A DNA stretch of 64,000 nucleotides. It comes from Symsagittifera roscoffensis (taxonomy: Eukaryota; Xenacoelomorpha; Acoela; Convolutidae). A model generated the notes under the pieces. The model did no database searches. It was not told where the DNA came from and saw only the letters and a list, made by a program, of their open reading frames with translations. The stretch spans positions 38,959,076 through 39,023,075 of the forward strand of contig NC_087069.1 of the NCBI RefSeq assembly GCF_963678635.1, written 5' to 3'. This document shows positions 33,662-42,907 of the stretch, in pieces (within the stretch, counting starts at the first letter, position 1; each line of letters opens with the position of its first letter). The translations under genes were made by a program, and so were the position numbers.

Positions 33662-35466
33662 GCCGACAACTTGGATCCCTACACCGATCAAATTCCCACC
33701 CAACCAACCTCACCACTCCAATCCCAATAATACCACTTTTTGCTTTTCCGCCACCCGATTTCCCATCCAGTAATGTAACATCCGGCATGAATTTCGATAC
33801 TAATTCACACATCTCAGTTTTATACTCCATCTCACAACTCAATAACCCGAATATTGAAACCCCCGATGAATTTGCCGACTCTGAACCATCTCCATCAAAT
33901 AATTTTCACACCAATTCCTTAAATTTTTCCCAACCCCCTTTTCAACCCATACTACCAAATAACCCTGACCCAACCAATTCTACACCCTCTTATGCTTCCC
34001 AAGTCACTCCAACCTACTCTTCACTTCACTCAGACCAATCATCTCATTCTCCAGACACCCCCCGAATCTCCCCAGAACTAGATAATTTCATTACCCTACA
34101 ACAACAACCCTATCACCTTGACACCCCAACCATAAACCAAATCTCATCCACAATAGATTCATCCAACCCTCCTACCCCTACACCCTCTTCAATTTATACT
34201 GAATCATTAGCACCATCATCCACAACTACTGAATCTTCACTCAGCACTAATAAAGCTTACCGCACTTTTAAAAGGAAGTTCCCCAACCATCCTTTCCCAG
34301 CAAAACCAGGAACAGCCCGTGAATATATCAACCATCCACAACACACTAACACAAAAGAATTTTTAGCTATCACCTTACCCTCATTTCCACAATACACCTT
34401 AAACACCCCTCATGACACTAACGAGACACGTAACTTTGTAGACGAATACGTTTTAATGCCTACCCTTCCTTGGACCTCATATTATCATTTTACAAATCCC
34501 CTTTGCTTACCTTTATCTAATACTCATATCGATATAGAACGAAATAAGGACATGCTATATCGGCTCACTACAACACTAACACCTAGACAATTTACTTACA
34601 TTGGATATAAAAAATCACTAAAAACACACACTGCACCCCGAGCTAATGAATATACACTAGAATATTACGATCATAACATCATCAGAACTAACCAAGATCA
34701 ATTCTTAGACGACGATCGCTTCGCTAACCCACAAATCACCGAGAAATTTTTCATTAAAACACCATATGTATTTACACTAAATATCTTCGATCGCAAGTTC
34801 GACCACATTATTTCAGAAGCACTAACAGACACGCAAGCCTACGAAAGTTTTAAAGAACGCTTCCAAATATTTTCACTAACCTTTCATTTCCTTGCACCAC
34901 ATGAAAGAGATTTGCACTGCTCACACGATATTATGTTGCGCACTAAACAAACACACACATATACTTATTATCGTTTCATCCAAAATCACTTTGACCTACA
35001 CACTCCCTCCAGACAACCACAACATCGTTTTCAATTCATCAATTCCAAATACACCTCACCATTCTTTCTTAACTTCACATATTGCATTAAAGATACTAAC
35101 CTTCATGGTATTCTTCGAAATTATGATCCCATAACCCAAATGTATATCTTTTGTCCCATCACCAAGACCTTCAACGCAGAAGAATCCCGACCCTTCCTCA
35201 TCCCACACGAGTTTGTACAACCTATAGAAATCCCCATTTTAGAATTCATCCATAACACTAAATTCAACCACAAATTATATAATCTAATCCAAAACACACC
35301 TTATGAATTTGCAGTTGGCACTGAAGAATTAACCACCATTAAGCCACTTCAATTGCTTTGGCCACTGCTTCAAACTAAAAATATCATCCGCATCTTAGCC
35401 AAATTACTAACAACTTCAGATCTCATCCACGACATCTTCCCCCACGGTTTCTTCCCCGACGACTAA
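33658..35466 (+). CDS. 3' ORF of element A, unknown protein (602 aa)
   Basis: 602 residues, start overlapping the env stop (ATGA). The first 200 or so residues are Pro/Ser/Thr/Asn-rich and probably disordered. From about residue 200 to the end the sequence is regular and strongly conserved with B, with many aromatic residues (for example WTSYYHFTNPLCLPL and LEYYDHNIIRTNQDQFLDDD). No signal peptide or clear membrane helix. The coding strand is richer in C than gag-pol. A strong splice donor CAG/GTAAGT follows 3 nt after the stop. No known family recognised; it is the largest unexplained gene of the element. Confidence 0.75.
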   Translation: MSRQLGSLHRSNSHPTNLTTPIPIIPLFAFPPPDFPSSNVTSGMNFDTNSHISVLYSISQLNNPNIETPDEFADSEPSPSNNFHTNSLNFSQPPFQPILPNNPDPTNSTPSYASQVTPTYSSLHSDQSSHSPDTPRISPELDNFITLQQQPYHLDTPTINQISSTIDSSNPPTPTPSSIYTESLAPSSTTTESSLSTNKAYRTFKRKFPNHPFPAKPGTAREYINHPQHTNTKEFLAITLPSFPQYTLNTPHDTNETRNFVDEYVLMPTLPWTSYYHFTNPLCLPLSNTHIDIERNKDMLYRLTTTLTPRQFTYIGYKKSLKTHTAPRANEYTLEYYDHNIIRTNQDQFLDDDRFANPQITEKFFIKTPYVFTLNIFDRKFDHIISEALTDTQAYESFKERFQIFSLTFHFLAPHERDLHCSHDIMLRTKQTHTYTYYRFIQNHFDLHTPSRQPQHRFQFINSKYTSPFFLNFTYCIKDTNLHGILRNYDPITQMYIFCPITKTFNAEESRPFLIPHEFVQPIEIPILEFIHNTKFNHKLYNLIQNTPYEFAVGTEELTTIKPLQLLWPLLQTKNIIRILAKLLTTSDLIHDIFPHGFFPDD

Positions 35467-35469
35467 CAG

Positions 35470-35553
35470 GTAAGTATGAATTATACATATTACTAACTAA
35501 TTTAAATATTAGAAACTCACCATTCTTTATCCATGTTTTCTTTAGAATTTTAG
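35470..35553 (+). other. Putative 84-nt intron after the last ORF (A)
   Basis: Donor AACAG/GTAAGTATG at 35470, a perfect branch-site-like TACTAAC at 35491-35497, and acceptor AATTTTAG at 35553. Donor, TACTAAC and acceptor are all kept in element B (about 87 nt there). The donor might also splice to sites further downstream. Confidence 0.5.
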
Positions 35554-37057
35554 CCTTCATCCTAGATCATCTGAAAAATTCACAAAAGAAAAATAAAAAA
35601 TAGCAAACTTCTTCAAAACTGTTTAAAACCCTATTAAATTTTTGCACCAACAATTAAATAAATATAATACCAATGCAGTAAATTAATTTATAAATTTTTC
35701 CCCCACAAGCAGTAAATCTAATAATGATGAAAATTTGTAACTTAATTTTCCCCAACAACTAGCAGTAAAGATAAAATTCTATGCAGTAAATTAATAAGAA
35801 GCAAATACAGTACTAACCTTTTGCTATTTTCATTCACTCGCACAAGAATTCTATCCAAACTCGCACAGCTCGCCCACGAAGAATTGTTTAAAATAATGAA
35901 TTTCAGTTTCAAGCTTTCACACTCGATAACTCTAACACAAGATAACACGTTTCAAACTTTCCTTTAACCCGGTTGGAAAGGAATTATATACTAAACAAAA
36001 CTAACCAATGCAGCTTACTAAACACCACAACACATAGCATAACAGCATGACTAAGAAAAGGAAACCAACGGTACCCAAACCGGATTAACCCAGTTTAAAA
36101 CTGGATAATTTATTCTTTTGAAGACTATTATAAAGTCTAAGAAAGAAATAATAAAACACAAAAAAGTCGAAAGACAAACCCATACCACAAACAATTTGAT
36201 TTTTGAAAAAAGGACACAACCAACAAAACATAAGAAAAACCACAACAAACCCAACATAAAACGTTGTCACATAACAGGACCTCTCACAAAAACCGCATGC
36301 AATCATACTCCCACTCCTGGCCTAACCCACCAGGAAGGACGTCCTGAGCATGCTCTATAGCCGGCCTAACCCACCGCGCTACATCCACGCTTTGTGACCA
36401 TACTCCTATTTTTAATAAGAGCTACTCAAGGGTGAGTAACTCTTCAAAATAACTGAACTAAAACAAAAAGCTTTTGTGAAAACAACTAACTAAAATCATA
36501 ATTAAAAAATATTAAACTAATAAAAGTTTTATAAAATGTAAATTACATTATGCAATACATAGATCAGAATACAACACCAAGGACGAACATCCAAAGACAA
36601 AACGACCCTACTACACTCGAGAAAGAATGGCCAACTACAATCAATATGCCGCCCACAATCACAACTCAAAGGATTTAGAGTACGACTTGACTTCGCAGAA
36701 AAGGACTTCATTGAACTAGACCAATGACCACCTCGATGTTCAAGTATACGTACAGATCCGAGTAACCAGGCATCCCCTCCACGCACAATCTCCACGCCAT
36801 TCCCAGACAAGGTCAAACACAAAGAAGTTCTCACCAATGAAACAGAAAAACCTGACATAGCCAACCATTCTGAAATCAGATTTGAGTTTGTTGCGAAAAC
36901 CCAGTCGTTGTCTTGAGAAGACACAACGATTGAATCTGGGACTTCTCTAATAAGAAAACCCAGAAGAAATAAGATGTTCGCCAAATACCAACGTCCATCA
37001 TCCATCTTTTGAATTGCAGAAAGACTATTCTAAAAAACTCTGTAAAACCCGGCTGGG
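35554..37057 (+). other. Long 3' untranslated region of element A
   Basis: About 1.5 kb without a convincing gene. It holds several repeats of a GCAGTAAATTAAT-like phrase (35660-35800), a tRNA A-box-like stretch on the opposite strand (36316-36400) and a conserved hairpin GAGCTACTC...GAGTAACTC near 36420-36443. Sense and antisense frames here exist in both copies, but replacement changes dominate in the sense frame I tested (5 replacement, 3 silent in 55 codons). The bases before the 3' LTR (ACCCGGCTGGG) are not a classical polypurine tract. Confidence 0.45.
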
Positions 37058-37467
37058 TGGAACCTGATCTAAACTACATTTTATGATTGGATAAATTAGA
37101 TATTTTACCAATGTAAAGTATTTAATATTAACCAATCATGATCCATCTAACTAACAATCCACTTATTTGTAAGTGCTGAAATTACTTGTAATTTCAGCAC
37201 CAGAGAGATTTGAATTTAACTTAGAAATTAGTTGAACTCTCCCGAGTACTTCAGCAGCCGCAATAAACCAGTATACCCTAGATCTATTGAGCCTAGCAGA
37301 GACTAGTTAAACAACCTGAGACTAGACAGCATAAGAGTAAGATTAGGATCGGTATTAGACTAAGAAGTTGCACGAACCTATCCGGCCGAAAATAAGATAG
37401 CGTGACGAGCAGACGGTGTACCCTATCCGAAATTACTCTATGAGTTATACCCATCGGTCCTAACTCA
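37058..37467 (+). repeat. 3' LTR of element A
   Basis: 410 bp, one difference from the 5' LTR. Followed directly by the target duplication ATAC (37468-37471). AATAAA is at 37262-37267. Confidence 0.95.
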
Positions 37468-39126
37468 ATACGATTAATAGCAGCCTTGAAAAGCGACAAA
37501 AGCACACGCTGTATTACCAATTGGTTTTCTGTTTCGATGCAAAAAAAAAACGTTTTGCGGTTGTTATTCAAAGTATTAGTATCTGTTGAAACTGTTTTTT
37601 ACTCTCTCCTCTGGACTAATTTTTTTTCCAGAAGTTTTCATTTACAAATTCTAATAATTCGAAAATACAGCCATTTTTCCAATCAAGATTTAAACCGCCA
37701 AATCAACATGATCAATCAATTCAAAAAAGATTCGTAATGAGATGCTTGAATGTTGCCTTGAAGGGAACGAAAACTCAGAACCATATCACAGGAGACAAAA
37801 TAGTCTGACATGCACATGGAGCTGTTGAAGCAATTCATGTGAAAGCTTCAAAAAAAACTCCATTAGCTTTTTCTACCCAAAACTTTTAGTCCACAAACTG
37901 CCTTCAGTTTTTTGTGAATATAAAAAAAAATTAAGAAAGTGCTCAATAGTACTATTATTAGTGACTGATTTTCCAATTTTGCCTAAACAATCAGGGCATA
38001 GTCAGGAGCACAGTTCGTCGCAACTTTTGCCTCAATTTAAAAACACGGACCCAAAATCATTGGTTCCGCTGCTGCCATATGTCTGATGTCGAAATAAGCA
38101 TAGCTGATTTATGCAGGGAAAAAATTGAAAAAAAAACCGCGACGAGTACTATTTTCATGATAACATAAACTATTTTGTATCAACGCCGCAGAAGAGAACA
38201 ATTCATTTTCCGAGATAGTTTGGATTTTATTAATTAAATCGATCATTAAAAAACGAGAAACAACAAACCTACAGTTTAGAAAATTTTGCGCTGATTAAAG
38301 TCACATTAAAATCATTTATTGAATAACTAAGTTTGTTTCTTACAACATTTCTGAAAATAATATTGAACGCTTTTTTCCCAGAAATAATTTCGACCGTGGA
38401 AAAAAAGATCAGAAAAAAAACTTATACTGCGCCTCTATAACGTGTACGGAATTTGCATAATGTAAGCTATCGAAAAGTTTTTTGACCGAGTTGACTTTGT
38501 GTTTTGACTTTGGGTTTGACTATAGGAACGTTTTTACCTAGATTTTTTAAATAAGTATATTGTACACTTTTTATCGAAGCAAAATTTGTAGGATTGACCT
38601 TAAATTTTGTTTTTATAGTCTTATCTTTCAAATTCAATTGGTGATCTAGACTTTTTAATGACTGATTATGAAAGTTTTGTATTTAACAAACTACCGATCG
38701 CAATTTTCATGAAAATTTTTTTGAAAAACTGTCGGTATAAAATCTGTTACAAGCTGCTAAGAACTTGATTTGTTTTGCCGTAGGCTGTTAATTATTATTG
38801 CTTTTTTTTAAATCAATTGACGCACAAGTTCTTTCTCAAATAAAGATTTTTTTCTCATGTTATCTAAATATAGGCAAATTAAGGGGAAAACATCGCAAAC
38901 ACAAAGACAAATTAAGCTAGGTGTAAATGGCATGATTAGAGCATATAATTAAATGATTGCTCTATCTTCTGGCATTGAACATTGAATTTAAAGTTGCATG
39001 ATTAAAGGTTTTTTCAGCGACAATTGCAGTGTCAAAACACTGGTTGGAAGCATGAAAAACAAATCAGGGTCCAACATAGGTGGTTCAAAAGGACGTATAA
39101 ATTGAACAGTAACAGAATGAAAGCAG
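37468..39126. other. Spacer between elements A and B
   Basis: 1.66 kb of AT-rich single-copy-looking DNA with no gene, repeat or splice-supported exon that I can see. It ends with GCAG (39123-39126), the target duplication of element B. Confidence 0.5.
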
Positions 39127-39536
39127 TGAGTTAGGACTGGAGTGTATAACTCATAGAGTAATTTCGGATAGGGTACACCGTCTGCTCGTCACGCTATCTT
39201 ATTTTCGGCCGGATAGATTCGTGCAACTTCTTAGTCTAATACCGATCCTAATCTTACTCTTATACTATCTAGTCTCAGGTTGTTTAACTAGTCTCTGCTA
39301 GGCTCAATAGATCTAGGGTATACTGGTTTATTGCGGCTGCTGAAGTGCTTGGGAGAGTCCAACTAATTTCTAAGTTAAATTCAAACCTCTCTGGTGCTGA
39401 AATTACAAGTAACTTCAGCACTTACAAATAAGTGGGTTGTTAGTTAGATGGATCATGATTGGTTAATATTAAATACTTTACATTGGTAAAACATTTAATT
39501 TATCCAATCATAAAATATAGTTTAGATCAGGTTCCA
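39127..39536 (-). repeat. 3' LTR of element B
   Basis: 410 bp in reverse orientation, two differences from the 5' LTR (both C/T type, near the palindrome and the poly(A) signal). Palindrome at 39394-39421 with one wobble position. Flanked by GCAG. Confidence 0.95.
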
Positions 39537-41101
39537 CCCATCCGGGTTTTACAGAGTTTTTTAGAACAGTTCTTCTGTAATTCAAGGGTGGATGATGGAC
39601 GTTGGTATTTGGCGAACATCATAATTTTCTTCCGCTTCTTCTTGTGACAACGACTGAGTCTCTGCGACAAAATCAATTCTGATTTCAGAATGGTTGGCTA
39701 TGTCAGGTTTTTCTGTTCTTCGTGGAGAACTTCTTTTGTGTCTGATCTAGCTTGGGAATGGCGTGGAGATTGTGCGTGGAGGGGATGCCTGGTTACTCGG
39801 ATCTGTACGTACACTTGGGTCATCGAGGTGGTCATTGGTCTGGTTCAATGAAGTCCTTTTCTGCGAGGTCAAGTCGTACTCTAAATCCTTTGAGTTGTGA
39901 TTGTGAGCGGCATATCGATTGTAGTTGGTCATTCTCTCTCGAGTGTAGTGGGGTCGTCTTGTCTTTTGATGTTCGTCCTTGGTGTTGTATTCTGATCTTA
40001 TATATTGCATCATGTGATTTTACATTTTATAAAACTTTTATTAGTTTAATATTTTTTAATAATGATTTTAGTTAGTTGTTTTCACAAAAGCTTTTTGTTT
40101 TAGTTCGGTTATTTTGAAGAGTTACTCACCCTTGAGTAGCTCTTATTAAAAATAAAGGTGTGGTCACAAAGCGTGGATGTAGCGCGGTGGGTTAGGCCGG
40201 CTATAGAGCATGCTCAGGACGTCCTTCCTGGTGGGTTAGGCCAGGTGTGGGAGTATGATTTCATGCGGTTTTTGTGAGGGGTCCTGTTATGTGACAACGT
40301 TTTATGTTGGGTTTGTTGTGGTCTTACTTATGTCTTGTTGGTTGTGTACTTTTTCCAAAAAGCTAATTGTTTGTGGTATGGGTTTGTCTTTCGACTTTTT
40401 TGTGTTTTATTATTTCTTTCTAAGACTTTGTAATAGTCTTCAAAAGAATAAATTATCCAGTTTTAAACTGGGTTAATCCGGTTTGGGTACCGTTGGTTTC
40501 CTTTTCTTAGTCATGCTGTTATTCTATGATTTGTGGTATTTAGTAAGCTGCGTTGGTTAGTTTTGTTTAGTATATGATTCCTTTCCAACCGGGTTAAAGG
40601 AAAGTTTTAAACATGTTATTATATGTTAGAGTTGTTGAGTGTGAAAACTTGAAACTGAAATTCATTATTTTAAACAATTCTTCGTGGGCGAGCTTGTGCG
40701 AGTGTGGATAGAATTTCTGTGCGAATGAATGAAAATATCAAAAGGTTAGTACTGCAATTGCATTTTATTAATTTACTGCATAGAATTTGGAAATTTACTG
40801 CTAGTTATGGGGGAATTTTAAGATACAAATTTTCATTATATGTAGATTTACTGCTTTTGGGGGAAAATTTTATAAATTAATTTACTGCATTGGTATTATA
40901 TTTATTTAATTGTTGGTGCAAAAGTTTAATAGGGTCTTAAACAGTTTTGAAGAAGTTTGCTATTTTTTCTATTTTTCTTTTGTGAATTTTTCAGATGATC
41001 TAGGATGAAGGCTAAAAATTTAAAGAAAACATGAATAAAGAATGGTGAGTTTTTCAATATTTTAATTAGTTAGTAATATTCATTTAATTCATACTTACCT
41101 G
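39537..41101 (-). other. Long 3' untranslated region of element B
   Basis: Counterpart of the A 3' region, with the tRNA A-box-like stretch at about 40165-40250 and the conserved hairpin near 40118-40143. An 88-codon sense frame (39747-40013) and antisense frames exist. The A copy of the sense frame is interrupted and the substitutions do not look constrained, so I do not call a gene. The putative mini-intron lies at 41012-41098. Confidence 0.45.
41012..41098 (-). other. Putative 87-nt intron after the last ORF (B)
   Basis: Minus-strand donor ACAG/GTAAGTATG directly after the 3' ORF stop, TACTAAC inside, and acceptor AATTTTTAG. It parallels the 84-nt structure in element A. Confidence 0.5.
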
Positions 41102-42901
41102 TTAGTCGTCGGGGAAAAAACCGTGGGGGAAGATGTCGTGAATTAGTTCTGAAGTTGTTAGTAGTTTAGCTAGAATGCGGATGATATTTTTAGTCTGAAG
41201 CAGTGGCCAAAGCAATTGAAGTGCCTTAATAGTGGTTAGTTCTTCAGTGCCTACTGCAAACTCATAAGGTGTGTTTTGGATTAAGTTATATAATTTGTGG
41301 TTAAATTTAGTGTTGTGGATGAATTCTAAAATTGGGATTTCTATAGGCTGTACAAACTCGTGCGGGATAAGGAAGGGTCGGGATTCTTCGGCGTTGAAGG
41401 TCTTGGTGATGGGGCAGAAAATGTACATTTGGGTTATGGGGTCATAATTACGAAGAATACCATGAAGGTTAGTGTCTTTAATACAATATGTGAAATTTAG
41501 GAAATATGGTGAAGTGTATTTTGAATTGATGAATTGAAAACGATGGTGTGGTTGTCTAGAGGGTGTGTGGAGGTCAAAGTGATTTTGGATGAAACGATAG
41601 TAACTGTATGTATGTGTTTGTTTAGTGCGCAACATAATATCGTGTGAGCAGTGTAAATCTCTTTCGTGTGGTGCAAGGAAATGAAAGGTTAGTGAAAAGA
41701 TTTGGAAGCGTTCTTTAAAACTTTCGTATGCTTGTGTGTTTGTTAGTGCTTCTGAAATAATGTGATCAAACTTTCGGTCGAAGATGTTCAGTGTAAATAC
41801 ATATGGTGTCTTGATGAAAAATTTCTCGGTGATTTGTGGATTAGCGAAGCGATCGTCGTCTAAGAATTGATCTTGGTTAGCTCTAATGATGTTGTGATCG
41901 TAGTATTCTAGTGTATATTCATTAGCTCTAGGTGCAGTGTGTATTTTTAGTGATTTTTTATATCCAACGTAAGTAAACTGTCTAGCGGTTAGTGGTGTAG
42001 TTAGTCGATATAGCATGTCTTTGTTTCGTTCTATATCGATGGAAGTGCTGGATAAAGGTAAACAAAGAGGGTTAGTGAAATGATAGTATGAGGTCCAAGA
42101 GAGAGTGGGCATTAAAACGTATTCATCTACAAAGTTACGTGTTTCGTTAGCGTCGTGAGGGGTGTTTAAGGTGTATTGTGGGAATGAGGGTAAAGTGATA
42201 GCTAAAAATTCTTTTGTGTTAGTATGCTGGGGGTGGTTGATGTATTCGCGGGCTGTTCCTGGTTTTGCTGGGAAAGGATGGTTGGGGAATTTTCTTTTAA
42301 AAGTGCGGTAAGCTCTATTAGTGTTTAGTGAAGATATAGTGGATGTGGATGATGGTGTTAATGATTCAGTATAATTTGTAGAGGGTGTAGGGGGATTGGA
42401 TGGATCTGTAGTGGAGGAGATTTGGTTTATGGTCGGGGTGTTAAGGTGGTAGGATTGTTGTTGGAGGGTAATAAAATTATCTAGCTCTGGGGAGATTCGG
42501 GGGGTGTCTGGAGAATGAGATGATTGGTCAGAATGGTATGAGGAGTAGGTTGGGGTAACTTGGGAAGCATAAGAGGGTGTGGGAGTGATTGGGTCAGGGT
42601 TATTTGACAATATGGGTTGAAAAGGAGGTTGAGAAAAATTAGAAGGGTTATGAAAATTATTGGATGGGGACGGTTCTGAGTCGGCAAATTCATCGGGGGT
42701 TTCAATATTCGGGTTATTTAGCTGTGAGATGGAGTATAAAACTGAAATATGTGAGTTAGTGTCGGAATTCATGCCTGATGTTACATTGCTAGATGGAAAA
42801 TCGGGTGGCGGAAAAGCAAAAAGTGGTATGATTGGGATTGAAGAGGTAAGATTGGTTGGATGGGAATTTGATCGGTGTAGTGATCCAAGTTGGCGGCTCA
42901 T
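41102..42901 (-). CDS. 3' ORF of element B, unknown protein (599 aa)
   Basis: 599 residues, colinear with the element A copy apart from a few small in-frame length changes in the disordered Pro/Ser/Thr-rich N-terminal third. The C-terminal two thirds are nearly identical between copies. The start lies 7 nt downstream of the env stop here, because env ends earlier in this copy. The conserved part has no membrane segment and no catalytic motif I know. Function unknown; being expressed after env it may be structural, regulatory or a host-interaction protein. Confidence 0.75.
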   Translation of the reverse strand: MSRQLGSLHRSNSHPTNLTSSIPIIPLFAFPPPDFPSSNVTSGMNSDTNSHISVLYSISQLNNPNIETPDEFADSEPSPSNNFHNPSNFSQPPFQPILSNNPDPITPTPSYASQVTPTYSSYHSDQSSHSPDTPRISPELDNFITLQQQSYHLNTPTINQISSTTDPSNPPTPSTNYTESLTPSSTSTISSLNTNRAYRTFKRKFPNHPFPAKPGTAREYINHPQHTNTKEFLAITLPSFPQYTLNTPHDANETRNFVDEYVLMPTLSWTSYYHFTNPLCLPLSSTSIDIERNKDMLYRLTTPLTARQFTYVGYKKSLKIHTAPRANEYTLEYYDHNIIRANQDQFLDDDRFANPQITEKFFIKTPYVFTLNIFDRKFDHIISEALTNTQAYESFKERFQIFSLTFHFLAPHERDLHCSHDIMLRTKQTHTYSYYRFIQNHFDLHTPSRQPHHRFQFINSKYTSPYFLNFTYCIKDTNLHGILRNYDPITQMYIFCPITKTFNAEESRPFLIPHEFVQPIEIPILEFIHNTKFNHKLYNLIQNTPYEFAVGTEELTTIKALQLLWPLLQTKNIIRILAKLLTTSELIHDIFPHGFFPDD

Positions 42902-42907
42902 CGTGGG

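Larger units (their letters stand above)
18570..37467 (+). mobile_element. Retroelement A: giant env-bearing Ty3/gypsy-type LTR element
   Basis: 18,898 bp with 410-bp LTRs (18570-18979 and 37058-37467) that start TG, end CA and differ at one site. The insertion is flanked by ATAC on both sides (18566-18569, 37468-37471). Inside, in order: PBS, ORF0, structured leader, ORF1, ORF2, gag-pol, two small hydrophobic frames, an AUG-less frame, env, a 3' ORF and a long 3' region. Gag-pol is interrupted by one nonsense codon and the first hydrophobic gene is also broken, so this copy is probably not autonomous despite its youth. It shares its whole gene order with element B. Usual Ty3/gypsy elements are about 5-8 kb. 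Confidence 0.95.

Noticed and set aside
36529-37005. 158-codon antisense frame in the 3' region of element A
   Set aside because: The matching stretch in B is shifted and shortened. The region is repeated DNA between the copies and shows no pattern of silent changes. Most likely a by-product of a skewed base composition.
39747-40013. 88-codon sense frame in the 3' region of element B
   Set aside because: In A the frame is interrupted by TAG and a one-base length change, and 5 of 8 codon differences over the shared part are replacements, so no coding constraint is visible.
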